Positions 32,213-40,529 of a DNA stretch of 64,000 nucleotides are shown piece by piece. Where the stretch lies: the NCBI RefSeq assembly GCF_014656055.1, contig NZ_BNBR01000010.1:124001-188000 (forward strand). The letters run 5' to 3'. The translations under genes were made by a program, and so were the position numbers. A model generated the notes under the pieces. The model ran no database searches and was not told the DNA's origin. It saw only the letters and a list, made by a program, of their open reading frames with translations. The DNA is from Streptomyces griseosporeus. GTDB taxonomy: Bacteria > Actinomycetota > Actinomycetes > Streptomycetales > Streptomycetaceae. Within the stretch, counting starts at the first letter, position 1. Each line of letters starts with the position of its first letter.

Positions 32213-33037
32213 TCAGCCGCGTACCCCGCACAGGTGCAGCAGCGCCGCCACACCCCGGTAGGGGTCGGTCCGCCCGGCCTTCTCCTCCACCGCCAGCAGT
32301 GCCTCCACGTCGTCCGGGACCGCCGCCCCGTCCGCCGCCGTGTCCGTGAACACCCGCACGCCGTACCAGGCGTGCAGCGGGGCGCCGATCCCGGCGAGCG
32401 TCGCGGTCAGCGCCTCGCGCCGGTCCGCGCGCACGTCGAGGCCGAGCCGGATGGGGGTCCCCCCGTTCGAGTCTGTTCGAGAATGGGGGAGGTAGGCGGT
32501 GGTGTCGAACGCGGCGAGCGCGCCCGCCCAGTCGCCGGACAGGCCCGGCCGCATCGCCAGCGCGTCGCCGTTGCGCACCAGCAGCGACAGCAGACCGCCC
32601 GGCGCGAGCACCCGTGCCAGGCCCGCCAGCAGCGGGTCGGGATCCTCGACGTACATGAGGACGCCATGACAGAGCACGACGTCGAAGCTGCCGGGCAGGA
32701 AGTGCACGCCGGTCTCCCGGCCGTCGCCCTCCATGATCCGCATCCGCTCCCGGATGCCCTCGGGCTCGCCGGCCAGCGCCGCACGGGCCGCGGCGATCAT
32801 CGTCGCGTCCTGCTCCAGGCCGGTCACCTGGTGACCGGCGCGGGCCAGCCGCAGCGCCTGCGTGCCCTGGCCCATCCCGACGTCGAGCACCCGCAGCCGC
32901 TGCCCGACCGGGAACCGCCCGGCTATCTGCTCGTCGAGCTGGCGCGCGACCAGCTCCTGCCGTACGACGTCACGCAGCCCGCCGAGCCTGCTCAGCCAGG
33001 CGTGCGCCGCACCCCCGGAGAACGACGTCGTGCTCAG
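32213..33037 (-). CDS. SAM-dependent methyltransferase
   Basis: A 274-residue class I methyltransferase. RLRVLDVGMGQGTQALRLAR is the SAM site. VTGLEQDATMIAAARAAL, FDVVLCHGVLMYVEDPDPLL and LAPGGLLSLLVRNGDALAM complete the core, which resembles CmoA/UbiE-like enzymes. The frame's best start is CTG at 33035-33037 (LSTTSFSGGAAHAW), overlapping the upstream TGA as CTGA with GGAG about eight bases before it. No ATG, GTG or TTG lies nearby in frame. A Ser/Asn/Pro-rich insertion (LPHSRTDSNGGTPIR near residue 185) is encoded by a palindromic repeat. It follows the DUF3043 gene and is translationally coupled to it. Confidence 0.85.
   Translation of the reverse strand: MSTTSFSGGAAHAWLSRLGGLRDVVRQELVARQLDEQIAGRFPVGQRLRVLDVGMGQGTQALRLARAGHQVTGLEQDATMIAAARAALAGEPEGIRERMRIMEGDGRETGVHFLPGSFDVVLCHGVLMYVEDPDPLLAGLARVLAPGGLLSLLVRNGDALAMRPGLSGDWAGALAAFDTTAYLPHSRTDSNGGTPIRLGLDVRADRREALTATLAGIGAPLHAWYGVRVFTDTAADGAAVPDDVEALLAVEEKAGRTDPYRGVAALLHLCGVRG
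32451..32491 (-). repeat. Palindromic repeat inserted in frame in the methyltransferase gene
   Basis: The minus strand reads CCCCCATTCTCGAAC, a short loop, CTCGAACGGGGGG and ACCCCCAT. These are G/C-run arms around TTCGA half sites. The same style of element is scattered through Streptomyces genomes, mostly between genes. Here it adds about 13 residues to a conserved protein family without breaking the frame. Confidence 0.55.
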
Positions 33038-33633
33038 GGCCGCTCTCCGCGCTTGACCTGCGGCTTGGGCAGCCGGAGCCGGCGCATCTGCAGGGAGCGC
33101 ATCAGGGCGTAGGCGACCGCGCCGCGCCGGTTCTGGTCGGGGAAGCGCTCGCTCAGCCGCTTCTTCAGACGGAAGGCGGAGACGATCGAGTCCAGCACGA
33201 TCAGCACGATCACCACGAGCCACAGCAGCAGCGCGATCGCCTGCATCTGGCCGACCTTCACCACGCTCAGCACGAGGATGACCACGGCCATCGGCAGGAA
33301 GAACTCCGCCACGTTGAACCGCGAGTCGACGAAGTCCCGGGCGAAGCGCCGCACCGGTCCCTTGTCACGGGCCGGCAGGTATCGCTCGTCGCCGCTCGCC
33401 AGCGCCTGACGCTGACGCTCCAGCGCCTGGCGCCGGTCCTCGCGGGCGCGCTTGGCGGCCTCCTTGCGGTTCGTCGGCGTGTGGGCCACGCTGCGGCGCT
33501 GGGCCTGGGCCTGGCTGCGCTTGGGCGTTGGCCGGCCCTTCGGGGCCTGCGGGTCACGGGGCTGCTTGGAGTCGGTCAGCGTCGCCTTGTCGGCGACCGC
33601 GGCCTTCTCTTCCTTGGCACGGCTACGGAACAC
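33034..33633 (-). CDS. DUF3043 membrane protein
   Basis: A 199-residue protein starting at GTG 33633 with MFRSRAKEEKAAVADKATLT, the usual DUF3043 opening. The first 95 residues are highly basic (KRSQAQAQRRSVAHTPTNRK). RYLPARDKGPVRRFARDFVD is the family's core motif. Two adjacent transmembrane helices follow (EFFLPMAVVILVLSVVKVG and AIALLLWLVVIVLIVLDSIV). The basic tail ends KPQVKRGERP. Function is unknown. It is divergent from pspA and coupled to the downstream methyltransferase. Confidence 0.88.
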   Translation of the reverse strand: MFRSRAKEEKAAVADKATLTDSKQPRDPQAPKGRPTPKRSQAQAQRRSVAHTPTNRKEAAKRAREDRRQALERQRQALASGDERYLPARDKGPVRRFARDFVDSRFNVAEFFLPMAVVILVLSVVKVGQMQAIALLLWLVVIVLIVLDSIVSAFRLKKRLSERFPDQNRRGAVAYALMRSLQMRRLRLPKPQVKRGERP

Positions 33634-33945
33634 AAAAGCCAAGGGTACGGGGTCCGGCCGCATGGACCCATGCCCCATGGGGAACGATCCGGCAACACCA
33701 TTCGTCTGTAGTGGGGACAGAACAACCCGGAAAGACCCGGCACGACCCTTGTACGACCCGAGTACGGCCCGCGCACGACCCCGAGGACCACCTACTCCCT
33801 ACGCCGGACCGGATGCGTACGCAGTCGTCCTTGGGGAGGAGCGCATCCGTCCCCGAACAGTGCGGTAATGGATGCAGGGCCCGTACTGTGGGTTCTGTCG
33901 CAGGTGCTGGAGCTGGAGTCCGTCAGAAGGGGGCGCGCGAAGCCC
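33634..33945. promoter_or_regulatory. Divergent DUF3043-pspA control region
   Basis: This region of about 310 bases has no gene. It contains four consecutive 11-base units (33740-33750, 33751-33761, 33762-33772, 33773-33783), each a variant of G-Y-ACGRCCC-NN. The same face of the helix is thus presented every turn. Less regular ACCCGG units precede them at 33725-33740. Such phased repeats are typical of multimeric operator or activator sites. Promoter hexamers could not be fixed with confidence. Confidence 0.45.
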
Positions 33946-34740
33946 ATGAGCGGTGTCATGAAGCGTATGGGGATGATCTTCCGCGCGAAGGCGAACAAGG
34001 CCCTTGACCGGGCCGAGGACCCGCGCGAGACCCTCGATTACTCGTACCAGAAGCAGCTGGAGCTGCTGCAGAAGGTCCGCCGCGGCGTGGCCGACGTGGC
34101 CACCAGCCGCAAGCGCCTGGAACTCCAGCTGAACCAGCTGCAGCAGCAGTCCTCCAAGCTGGAGGACCAGGGCCGCAAGGCGCTCGCGCTGGGCCGTGAG
34201 GACCTGGCCCGCGAGGCGCTGTCCCGCAAGGCCGCGCTCCAGCAGCAGGTGACGGACCTCGAGACGCAGCACGCCACGCTCCAGGGCGAGGAGGAGAAGC
34301 TCACCCTGGCGGCCCAGCGCCTGCAGGCCAAAGTCGACGCCTTCCGTACGAAGAAGGAGACCATCAAGGCCACGTACACCGCGGCGCAGGCCCAGACCCG
34401 GATCGGCGAGGCCTTCTCCGGCATCTCCGAGGAGATGGGCGACGTCGGCCTGGCCATCCAGCGCGCCGAGGACAAGACGGCGCAGCTCCAGGCGCGCGCC
34501 GGGGCCATCGACGAACTCCTCGCCTCGGGCGCCCTGGACGACCAGTCCGGCATGCACAAGGACGACATCCAGGCCGAGCTGGACCGGCTCTCCGGTGGTA
34601 CGGATGTAGAGCTGGAACTGCAGCGCATGAAGGCCGAGCTGGCCGGAGGCGCGACCGACCGCCAGGCCATCGAGGGCGGCAACGACCAGGGGCAGTCCCA
34701 GCAGCAGCCGCAGGACACCCCGCGCTTCGACAAGCAGTAG
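33946..34740 (+). CDS. pspA: PspA/IM30 family protein
   Basis: A 264-residue almost entirely coiled-coil protein. It opens MSGVMKRMGMIFRAKANKAL with the amphipathic membrane-binding helix. LDYSYQKQLELLQKVRRGVA and long heptads up to residue 220 follow (LEDQGRKALALGREDLAREA, TRIGEAFSGISEEMGDVG). A Gln-rich low-complexity tail closes it. PspA/Vipp1 proteins form ESCRT-III-like assemblies that protect damaged membranes. The start at 33946 was chosen because residues before it do not belong to the family. It is followed 22 bases later by pspAA. Confidence 0.92.
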   Translation: MSGVMKRMGMIFRAKANKALDRAEDPRETLDYSYQKQLELLQKVRRGVADVATSRKRLELQLNQLQQQSSKLEDQGRKALALGREDLAREALSRKAALQQQVTDLETQHATLQGEEEKLTLAAQRLQAKVDAFRTKKETIKATYTAAQAQTRIGEAFSGISEEMGDVGLAIQRAEDKTAQLQARAGAIDELLASGALDDQSGMHKDDIQAELDRLSGGTDVELELQRMKAELAGGATDRQAIEGGNDQGQSQQQPQDTPRFDKQ

Positions 34741-34762
34741 GGGCCACGCCTAGGAGGGCGAC

Positions 34763-35047
34763 GTGATCGTACGGATCATGGGGGAGGGCCAGGTGAGGCT
34801 GGACGACAGCCACCTCGCCGAACTGAACAGGCTCGACGACGAGCTCCTCGCCGAGATCCAGAACGGCGACGGCCCCGGCTTCCGCCGCACGCTGGCCGCC
34901 CTCCTGACGAGGGTCCGCGACCTGGGCACGCCCCTTCCCGACGACGCCCTGGAACCGTCGGAACTGATCCTCCCGTCCCTGGAGGCGACGCTGGAGGAGG
35001 TCCGGGAACTCCTGAGCGGCGACGGGTTGATCCCCGGCGGAGCCTGA
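34763..35047 (+). CDS. PspA-associated protein PspAA
   Basis: A 94-residue acidic protein (MIVRIMGEGQVRLDDSHLAE, LNRLDDELLAEIQNGDG, LPSLEATLEEVRELLSGDGL) of the PspAA family. It regularly follows pspA in actinobacteria and probably binds it or tunes its membrane activity. GGAGGG precedes the GTG start by five bases. About 180 bases separate it from the histidine kinase gene. Confidence 0.88.
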   Translation: MIVRIMGEGQVRLDDSHLAELNRLDDELLAEIQNGDGPGFRRTLAALLTRVRDLGTPLPDDALEPSELILPSLEATLEEVRELLSGDGLIPGGA

Positions 35048-35224
35048 TGAGGGGCAAGGGTTGGCGAGTGGCCGGCCCGACATAGCTGCGGGCAGTCGTG
35101 CCGCTGGGGCGGCACGGGTGGGCGCAGCGGCACCCCGTAGCGCCGGGCCGCGCGACCCGCCCCCGCCCAGCACCAGCGCCGGGCACGTACTCAGCGACCC
35201 CCGCCCCGGCTACCGTAAACCCCC

Positions 35225-36505
35225 GTGACCCGCATCGACCGCGCCCGCTGCCGCCTGAAGGCGCACCCCCTCGCCCTCGACGCGGCCCTCGCCGCAGGCG
35301 TGCTCGGCTGCATGGTCGCCGGATCCTTCGTCGACCCGCACGGCGAGCACGGCGTGACCTGGGGCGTCCGCACCCCCGACCCGCTCAGCATCGTCCTCAT
35401 GGCGCTCGGCGCCGCCGCCCTGGTCTTCCGTCGCCGCGCCCCCCTCACCGTCCTCGCCCTCACCGGCGCCGTCTCCCTCATCGAGTGCGTCACCGGCGAC
35501 CCCCGCGCCCCCGTCGCGATGTCCGCCGTGATCGCCCTCTACACCGTCGCCTCCACCACCGACCGCCCCACCACCTGGCGGGCCGGCCTGCTCACCATGA
35601 CCGTGCTGACCGGCGCCGCGATGCTCGCCGGCCCCCTGCCCTGGTACGCGCAGGAGAACCTCGCGATCTTCGCCTGGACCGGCATCGGCGCCACCGCCGG
35701 CGACGCGGTCCGCAGCCGCCGCGCAGTCGTCCAGGCTATCCGCGAACGCGCCGAGCGCGCCGAGCGCACCCGCGAGGAGGAGGCCCGCCGCCGCGTCGCC
35801 GAGGAGCGCCTGCGCATCGCCCGCGACCTGCACGACGTCGTCGCCCACCACATCGCCCTGGTCAACGTGCAGGCCGGCGTCGCCGCGCACGTCATGGACA
35901 AGCGGCCCGACCAGGCCAAGGAGGCCCTCGCGCACGTCCGTGAGGCCAGCCGCTCCGCGCTCAACGAACTGCGCGCCACCGTCGGCCTGCTCCGCCAGTC
36001 CGGTGACCCCGAGGCGCCCACGGAACCGGCCCCCGGCCTGGACCGTCTCGACGAACTCGCCGGCACCTTCCGCAGCGCCGGCCTCCCGGTCGAGGTCGCC
36101 CGCGCCGACCAGGGCACCACCCTCCCCGCCGCCGTCGGCCTGGCGGCGTACCGCGTGATCCAGGAGGCCCTGACCAATGTGCGCAAGCACGCGGGCCCGG
36201 AGGCGAAAGCCGAGGTCAGCGTCGTACGGGTGGGGCCGAACATCGAGATCACCGTCCTCGACGACGGCGCCGGCCCGGACGACCGCCCCCCGGGGGACGA
36301 GGGCGGCGGCCACGGCCTGCTCGGCATGCGCGAACGCGTCAGCGCGCTCGGCGGCTTCCTCACCACCGGCCCCCGCTTCGGCGGCGGCTTCCGCGTCCAT
36401 GCGATCCTGCCGGTCAAGGCCCGTACCGCCGCGCCGGGTGAACCCGGCGGACCCGGGAGACCGGGTGGACCGGGAGAACCGGGAGAACCGGGGGAGACCG
36501 TATGA
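35225..36505 (+). CDS. NarL-family sensor histidine kinase
   Basis: A 426-residue membrane kinase. Residues 15-150 hold four to five membrane helices with short outer loops. RLRIARDLHDVVAHHIALVN near residue 200 is the HisKA_3 dimerisation box with the phosphorylated His. YRVIQEALTNVRKHAG is the N box of the ATPase domain, and ITVLDDGAGPDD and GGHGLLGMRERVSALGG are the G boxes. The C-terminal 25 residues are a Gly-Pro-Glu repeat resembling collagen, unusual for this family. GTG start at 35225; its stop overlaps the regulator start (ATGA). The signal sensed is unknown. Confidence 0.92.
   Translation: MTRIDRARCRLKAHPLALDAALAAGVLGCMVAGSFVDPHGEHGVTWGVRTPDPLSIVLMALGAAALVFRRRAPLTVLALTGAVSLIECVTGDPRAPVAMSAVIALYTVASTTDRPTTWRAGLLTMTVLTGAAMLAGPLPWYAQENLAIFAWTGIGATAGDAVRSRRAVVQAIRERAERAERTREEEARRRVAEERLRIARDLHDVVAHHIALVNVQAGVAAHVMDKRPDQAKEALAHVREASRSALNELRATVGLLRQSGDPEAPTEPAPGLDRLDELAGTFRSAGLPVEVARADQGTTLPAAVGLAAYRVIQEALTNVRKHAGPEAKAEVSVVRVGPNIEITVLDDGAGPDDRPPGDEGGGHGLLGMRERVSALGGFLTTGPRFGGGFRVHAILPVKARTAAPGEPGGPGRPGGPGEPGEPGETV
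36433..36500 (+). repeat. Short Gly-Pro-Glu coding repeat at the histidine kinase C-terminus
   Basis: Variations of the 9-base unit CCGGGWGRA repeat about seven times and encode PGEPGGPGRPGGPGEPGEPG. The last copies sit only a few bases before the response regulator start codon and include its purine-rich ribosome-binding site. Confidence 0.7.
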
Positions 36506-37185
36506 CGATCCGTGTCCTGCTCGCCGACGACCAGGCGCTGCTGCGCAGTGCCTTCCGGGTGCTGGTCGACTCCGAGCCCGACATGGAGGTCGTCGGCGAG
36601 GCCTCGGACGGCGCGGAGGCGGTCCGGCTGGCCAAGGAGCAGCGCGCCGACGTCGTCCTCATGGACATCCGCATGCCCGGCACCGACGGCCTCGCCGCCA
36701 CCCGCATGATCAGCGCCGATCCGTCCCTTGCCGGGGTCCGGGTGGTCATCCTGACGACCTTCGAGGTCGACGACTACGTCGTGCAGTCGCTGCGCGCGGG
36801 CGCCTCCGGCTTCCTCGGCAAGGGCAGCGAGCCGGAGGAGCTGCTGAACGCGATCCGGGTCGCGGCCGGCGGCGAGGCGCTGCTGTCCCCGGCCGCCACC
36901 AAGGGCCTGATCGCCCGCTTCCTCGCGCAGGGCGACACGGGCGACGGCGATCTTGACCCGGCCCGCTCCGAACGCCTCGCCGCGCTCACCGGGCGGGAGC
37001 GTGAGGTGCTGGTGCAGGTCGCCGGAGGCCACTCCAACGACGAGATCGCCGAGCGCCTGGAGGTCAGCCCGCTGACCGTGAAGACCCACGTCAACCGGGC
37101 CATGGCGAAGCTGGGCGCACGGGACCGGGCGCAGCTCGTGGTGATCGCCTACGAGTCGGGGCTGGTCCGTCCGAGGGTGGAGTGA
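36502..37185 (+). CDS. NarL/LuxR-type response regulator
   Basis: A 227-residue regulator. The receiver has VLLADDQALLRSAFRVLVDS with the acidic pair, DVVLMDIRMPGTDGLAATRM with the phosphorylated Asp near residue 54, VVILTTFEVDDYV, and the conserved Lys in ASGFLGKGSEPEEL. The C-terminal LuxR HTH is LTGREREVLVQVAGGHSNDE followed by IAERLEVSPLTVKTHVNRAM. Partner of the upstream kinase through the ATGA overlap. The RND exporter gene starts 141 bases downstream and is the likeliest target. Confidence 0.95.
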   Translation: MTIRVLLADDQALLRSAFRVLVDSEPDMEVVGEASDGAEAVRLAKEQRADVVLMDIRMPGTDGLAATRMISADPSLAGVRVVILTTFEVDDYVVQSLRAGASGFLGKGSEPEELLNAIRVAAGGEALLSPAATKGLIARFLAQGDTGDGDLDPARSERLAALTGREREVLVQVAGGHSNDEIAERLEVSPLTVKTHVNRAMAKLGARDRAQLVVIAYESGLVRPRVE

Positions 37186-37326
37186 ACTCCACCTCGCCGT
37201 ACTGCGCCCGGAGTATGCGCCGGATAAGGAACGGGACCTGGGGCCTACGGATCACGGGATCCGCATGGAACAGGGTGTAGGGGCCACCACCACTTCTGCC
37301 GCTCACAGAAGAGAGACCCCCAGAAC

Positions 37327-40300
37327 ATGTCCTGGCTGTCCCGATTCAGCCTCGCACAGCGGGCCCTTATAGGCCTGATGTCGATCATCGCGCTGGTCTT
37401 CGGCGCGATCGCGATCCCGCAGCTCAAACAGCAGCTGCTGCCCACCATCGAACTGCCCATGGTCTCCGTGCTGGCGCCCTATCAGGGTGCCTCCCCGGAC
37501 GTGGTCGAGAAGCAGGTCGTCGAACCGATCGAGAACAGCCTCGAAGCGGTCGACGGGCTGACCGGCGTCACCTCCACGGCGAGCGAGGGCAACGCCGTGA
37601 TCATGGCGTCCTTCGACTACGGCAACGACACCCAGCAGCTCGTCGCCGACGTGCAGCAGGCCGTCAACCGGGCCCGCGCCCAGCTCCCGGACGCGGTGGA
37701 CCCGCAGGTCGTGGCCGGTTCCACGGACGACATGCCGACCGTCGTCCTCGCCGTCACCTCCGCCAAGGACCAGCAGGCCCTCGCCGACCAGCTCGACCGG
37801 ACCGTCGTCCCGGACCTGAAGGAGATCGACGGCGTCGGCCAGGTCACCGTCAACGGCGTCCGCGACCTCCAGGTCACCGTCACCCCGGACGAGGCGAAGC
37901 TGGCCAAGGCGGGCCTGACCACCCAGAACCTCGCCCAGGCCCTCCAGGCGGGCGGCGCCACCGTCCCGGCCGGCTCCTTCGACGAGGCCGGTGGCAACCG
38001 CACCGTGCAGGTCGGCGGCGGCTTCACCAGCCTCAAGCAGATCCAGGACCTGGCCGTGCGCGGCACGGGCAAGCCGGTGCGCCTCGGCGACGTGGCCCAG
38101 GTGCGCGAGCAGGAGGCCCCGGCGGACTCCCTCACCCGCACCGACGGCAGGCCCAGCCTCGCCGTGATGGTCACCATGGACCACGACGGCAGCGCCGTCG
38201 CCATCTCGAACGCGGTCGAGGACAAGCTGCCCGAGCTGCGCGCCGACCTCGGCTCCGGCGCCACGATCACCGTCGTCAGCGACCAGGGCCCGGCCGTGTC
38301 GAAGGCCATCTCCGGCCTGACCACCGAGGGCGCGCTTGGTCTGCTCTTCGCCGTGCTGGTGATCCTCGTCTTCCTCGCGTCGATCCGCTCCACCCTCGTC
38401 ACCGCGGTCAGCATCCCGCTGTCGGTCGTCCTCGCGCTGATCGTGCTGTGGACGCGCGACCTGTCGCTGAACATGCTGACGCTGGGCGCGCTGACCATCG
38501 CGATCGGCCGGGTCGTCGACGACTCGATCGTGGTCCTGGAGAACATCAAGCGTCACCTCGGCTACGGCGAGGAACGCCACGCGGCCATCCTCACCGCGGT
38601 CCGCGAGGTCGCGGGCGCGGTCACCTCCTCCACCCTCACCACGGTCGCCGTCTTCCTGCCGATCGGCCTGGTCGGCGGCATGGTGGGCGCGCTGTTCGGC
38701 TCGTTCAGCATCACGGTGACGGCGGCCCTGCTCGCCTCCCTGCTGGTGTCGCTGACGGTCGTCCCGGTGCTGTCGTACTGGTTCCTGCGCGCCCCGAAGG
38801 GCACCCCCGAGGACGCCGCCGAGGCCCGCCGCAGGGCCGAGGAGAAGGAGGCGAACAGCCGCCTGCAGCGGTTCTACGTCCCCGTCCTGCGGTTCGCCAC
38901 GCGGCGCCGCCTGACCAGCGTGGCCATCGCGGTCGTCGTGCTGGTCGCCACCTTCGCGATGACCCCGCTGCTGAAGACGAACTTCTTCGACCAGGGCGAG
39001 CAGAAGGTCCTCACCGTCAAGCAGGAGCTGAAGCCCGGCACCAGCCTGGCCGCGACCGACGCCCAGGCGCGGAAGGTGGAGAAACTCCTCGCCGCCACCG
39101 ACGGCGTGAAGGACTATCAGGTCACCGTCGGCTCCTCCGGGTTCATGGCCGCCTTCGGCGGCGGCACCGACACCAACCAGGCGTCGTACCAGGTGATGCT
39201 GGAGGACTCCGCCGCCTACGCGGAAGTGCAGGACCGCATCGAGGCCGGGCTGAAGAAGCTCGACGGCATCGGCACCACCACCGTCGCCGCCGGTGACGGC
39301 TTCGGCAACCAGGACCTCAGCGTCGTGGTGAAGGCGGCCGACGCGGACGTGCTGCGCACGGCGGCCGAGCAGGTCCGCAAGACCGTCGCCTCCCTCGACG
39401 ACGTCACCGACGTCACCAGCGACCTGTCGCAGAGCGTCCCGCGGATCTCGGTCCGGGCCAACTCCAAGGCCGCCGCGGCCGGTTTCGACGAGCAGACCCT
39501 CGGCCTGGCCGTCGCCCAGGCGGTGCGCGGCACCCCGGCCGCGAAGGCCGTCCTGGACGACACCGAGCGCGACGTCGTCATTAGCTCGGCGCACCCGGCG
39601 ACGACCCTGCGGCAACTGCGCGACCTGCGCCTCGGCGCGGTGAGGCTCGCCGACGTGGCGGACGTGAAGCTGGTCGACGGCCCGGTCTCGATGACCCGGA
39701 TCGACGGACAGCGCGCCGCGACCGTCACGGCGAAGCCGACCGGCGACAACACCGGTGCGGTCAGCCAGGACCTGACGGCCAAGCTGGACGCGCTGAAGCT
39801 CCCCGCGGGCGCGACCGCCGAGATCGGCGGGGTCACCCAGGACCAGGACGACGCGTTCAAGAACCTGGGCCTGGCGATGCTCGCGGCGATCGCGATCGTC
39901 TTCATGCTGCTGGTCGCGACCTTCCGCTCGCTGGCCCAGCCGCTGATCCTGCTGGTCTCCGTGCCGTTCGCGGCCACGGGCGCCCTCGGCCTGCTCATCG
40001 CCACCGGCACCCCGATGGGCGTCCCGGCGATGATCGGCATGCTGATGCTGATCGGCATCGTGGTGACCAACGCGATCGTCCTGATCGACCTGATCAACCA
40101 GTACCGCAGGCAGGGGTACGGCGTCGTCGAGGCGGTCGTCGAGGGCGGCCGGCACCGCCTGCGCCCGATCCTCATGACGGCCCTGGCGACGATCTTCGCC
40201 CTGCTCCCGATGGCCCTGGGCGTCACCGGCGAGGGCGGCTTCATCGCTCAGCCGCTGGCGGTCGTGGTGATCGGCGGCCTGGTCAGCTCGACGCTGCTGA

Positions 40301-40422
40301 CCCTGCTGCTGGTGCCGACGCTCTACGCGATGCTCGAACTCCGCAAGGAGCGCCGCGCGAAGAAGCGCGCGGCCAGGCGCGAGGCGAAGCCGGCGGACGT
40401 GCCGGAGCCGGCGGGGGTGTGA
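37327..40422 (+). CDS. RND (HAE1-like) efflux permease
   Basis: A 1031-residue transporter with the twelve-helix, two-lobe RND architecture. TM1 is SLAQRALIGLMSIIALVFGA. The first large outer loop spans residues 35-330 (PYQGASPDVVEKQVVEPIEN). TM4 has GRVVDDSIVVLENIKRHLGY with the acidic proton-relay residues, and TM10-11 has GIVVTNAIVLIDLINQYRRQ. The second outer loop spans residues 560-840. A basic cytoplasmic tail ends the protein. HAE-type pumps are usual in Gram-negatives but also occur in Streptomyces without outer-membrane partners. Substrates are unknown. The preceding two-component pair probably regulates it. Confidence 0.92.
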   Translation: MSWLSRFSLAQRALIGLMSIIALVFGAIAIPQLKQQLLPTIELPMVSVLAPYQGASPDVVEKQVVEPIENSLEAVDGLTGVTSTASEGNAVIMASFDYGNDTQQLVADVQQAVNRARAQLPDAVDPQVVAGSTDDMPTVVLAVTSAKDQQALADQLDRTVVPDLKEIDGVGQVTVNGVRDLQVTVTPDEAKLAKAGLTTQNLAQALQAGGATVPAGSFDEAGGNRTVQVGGGFTSLKQIQDLAVRGTGKPVRLGDVAQVREQEAPADSLTRTDGRPSLAVMVTMDHDGSAVAISNAVEDKLPELRADLGSGATITVVSDQGPAVSKAISGLTTEGALGLLFAVLVILVFLASIRSTLVTAVSIPLSVVLALIVLWTRDLSLNMLTLGALTIAIGRVVDDSIVVLENIKRHLGYGEERHAAILTAVREVAGAVTSSTLTTVAVFLPIGLVGGMVGALFGSFSITVTAALLASLLVSLTVVPVLSYWFLRAPKGTPEDAAEARRRAEEKEANSRLQRFYVPVLRFATRRRLTSVAIAVVVLVATFAMTPLLKTNFFDQGEQKVLTVKQELKPGTSLAATDAQARKVEKLLAATDGVKDYQVTVGSSGFMAAFGGGTDTNQASYQVMLEDSAAYAEVQDRIEAGLKKLDGIGTTTVAAGDGFGNQDLSVVVKAADADVLRTAAEQVRKTVASLDDVTDVTSDLSQSVPRISVRANSKAAAAGFDEQTLGLAVAQAVRGTPAAKAVLDDTERDVVISSAHPATTLRQLRDLRLGAVRLADVADVKLVDGPVSMTRIDGQRAATVTAKPTGDNTGAVSQDLTAKLDALKLPAGATAEIGGVTQDQDDAFKNLGLAMLAAIAIVFMLLVATFRSLAQPLILLVSVPFAATGALGLLIATGTPMGVPAMIGMLMLIGIVVTNAIVLIDLINQYRRQGYGVVEAVVEGGRHRLRPILMTALATIFALLPMALGVTGEGGFIAQPLAVVVIGGLVSSTLLTLLLVPTLYAMLELRKERRAKKRAARREAKPADVPEPAGV

Positions 40423-40529
40423 CACCCCGGCCATGACGGGCCGCCCGGCCACCGTGCCGGGCGGCCTTACCTATCCTGTGATCTCGAACTGCTCTACGGG
40501 GGAGCTCCACGGGGGAAGGGGACGGGGCG

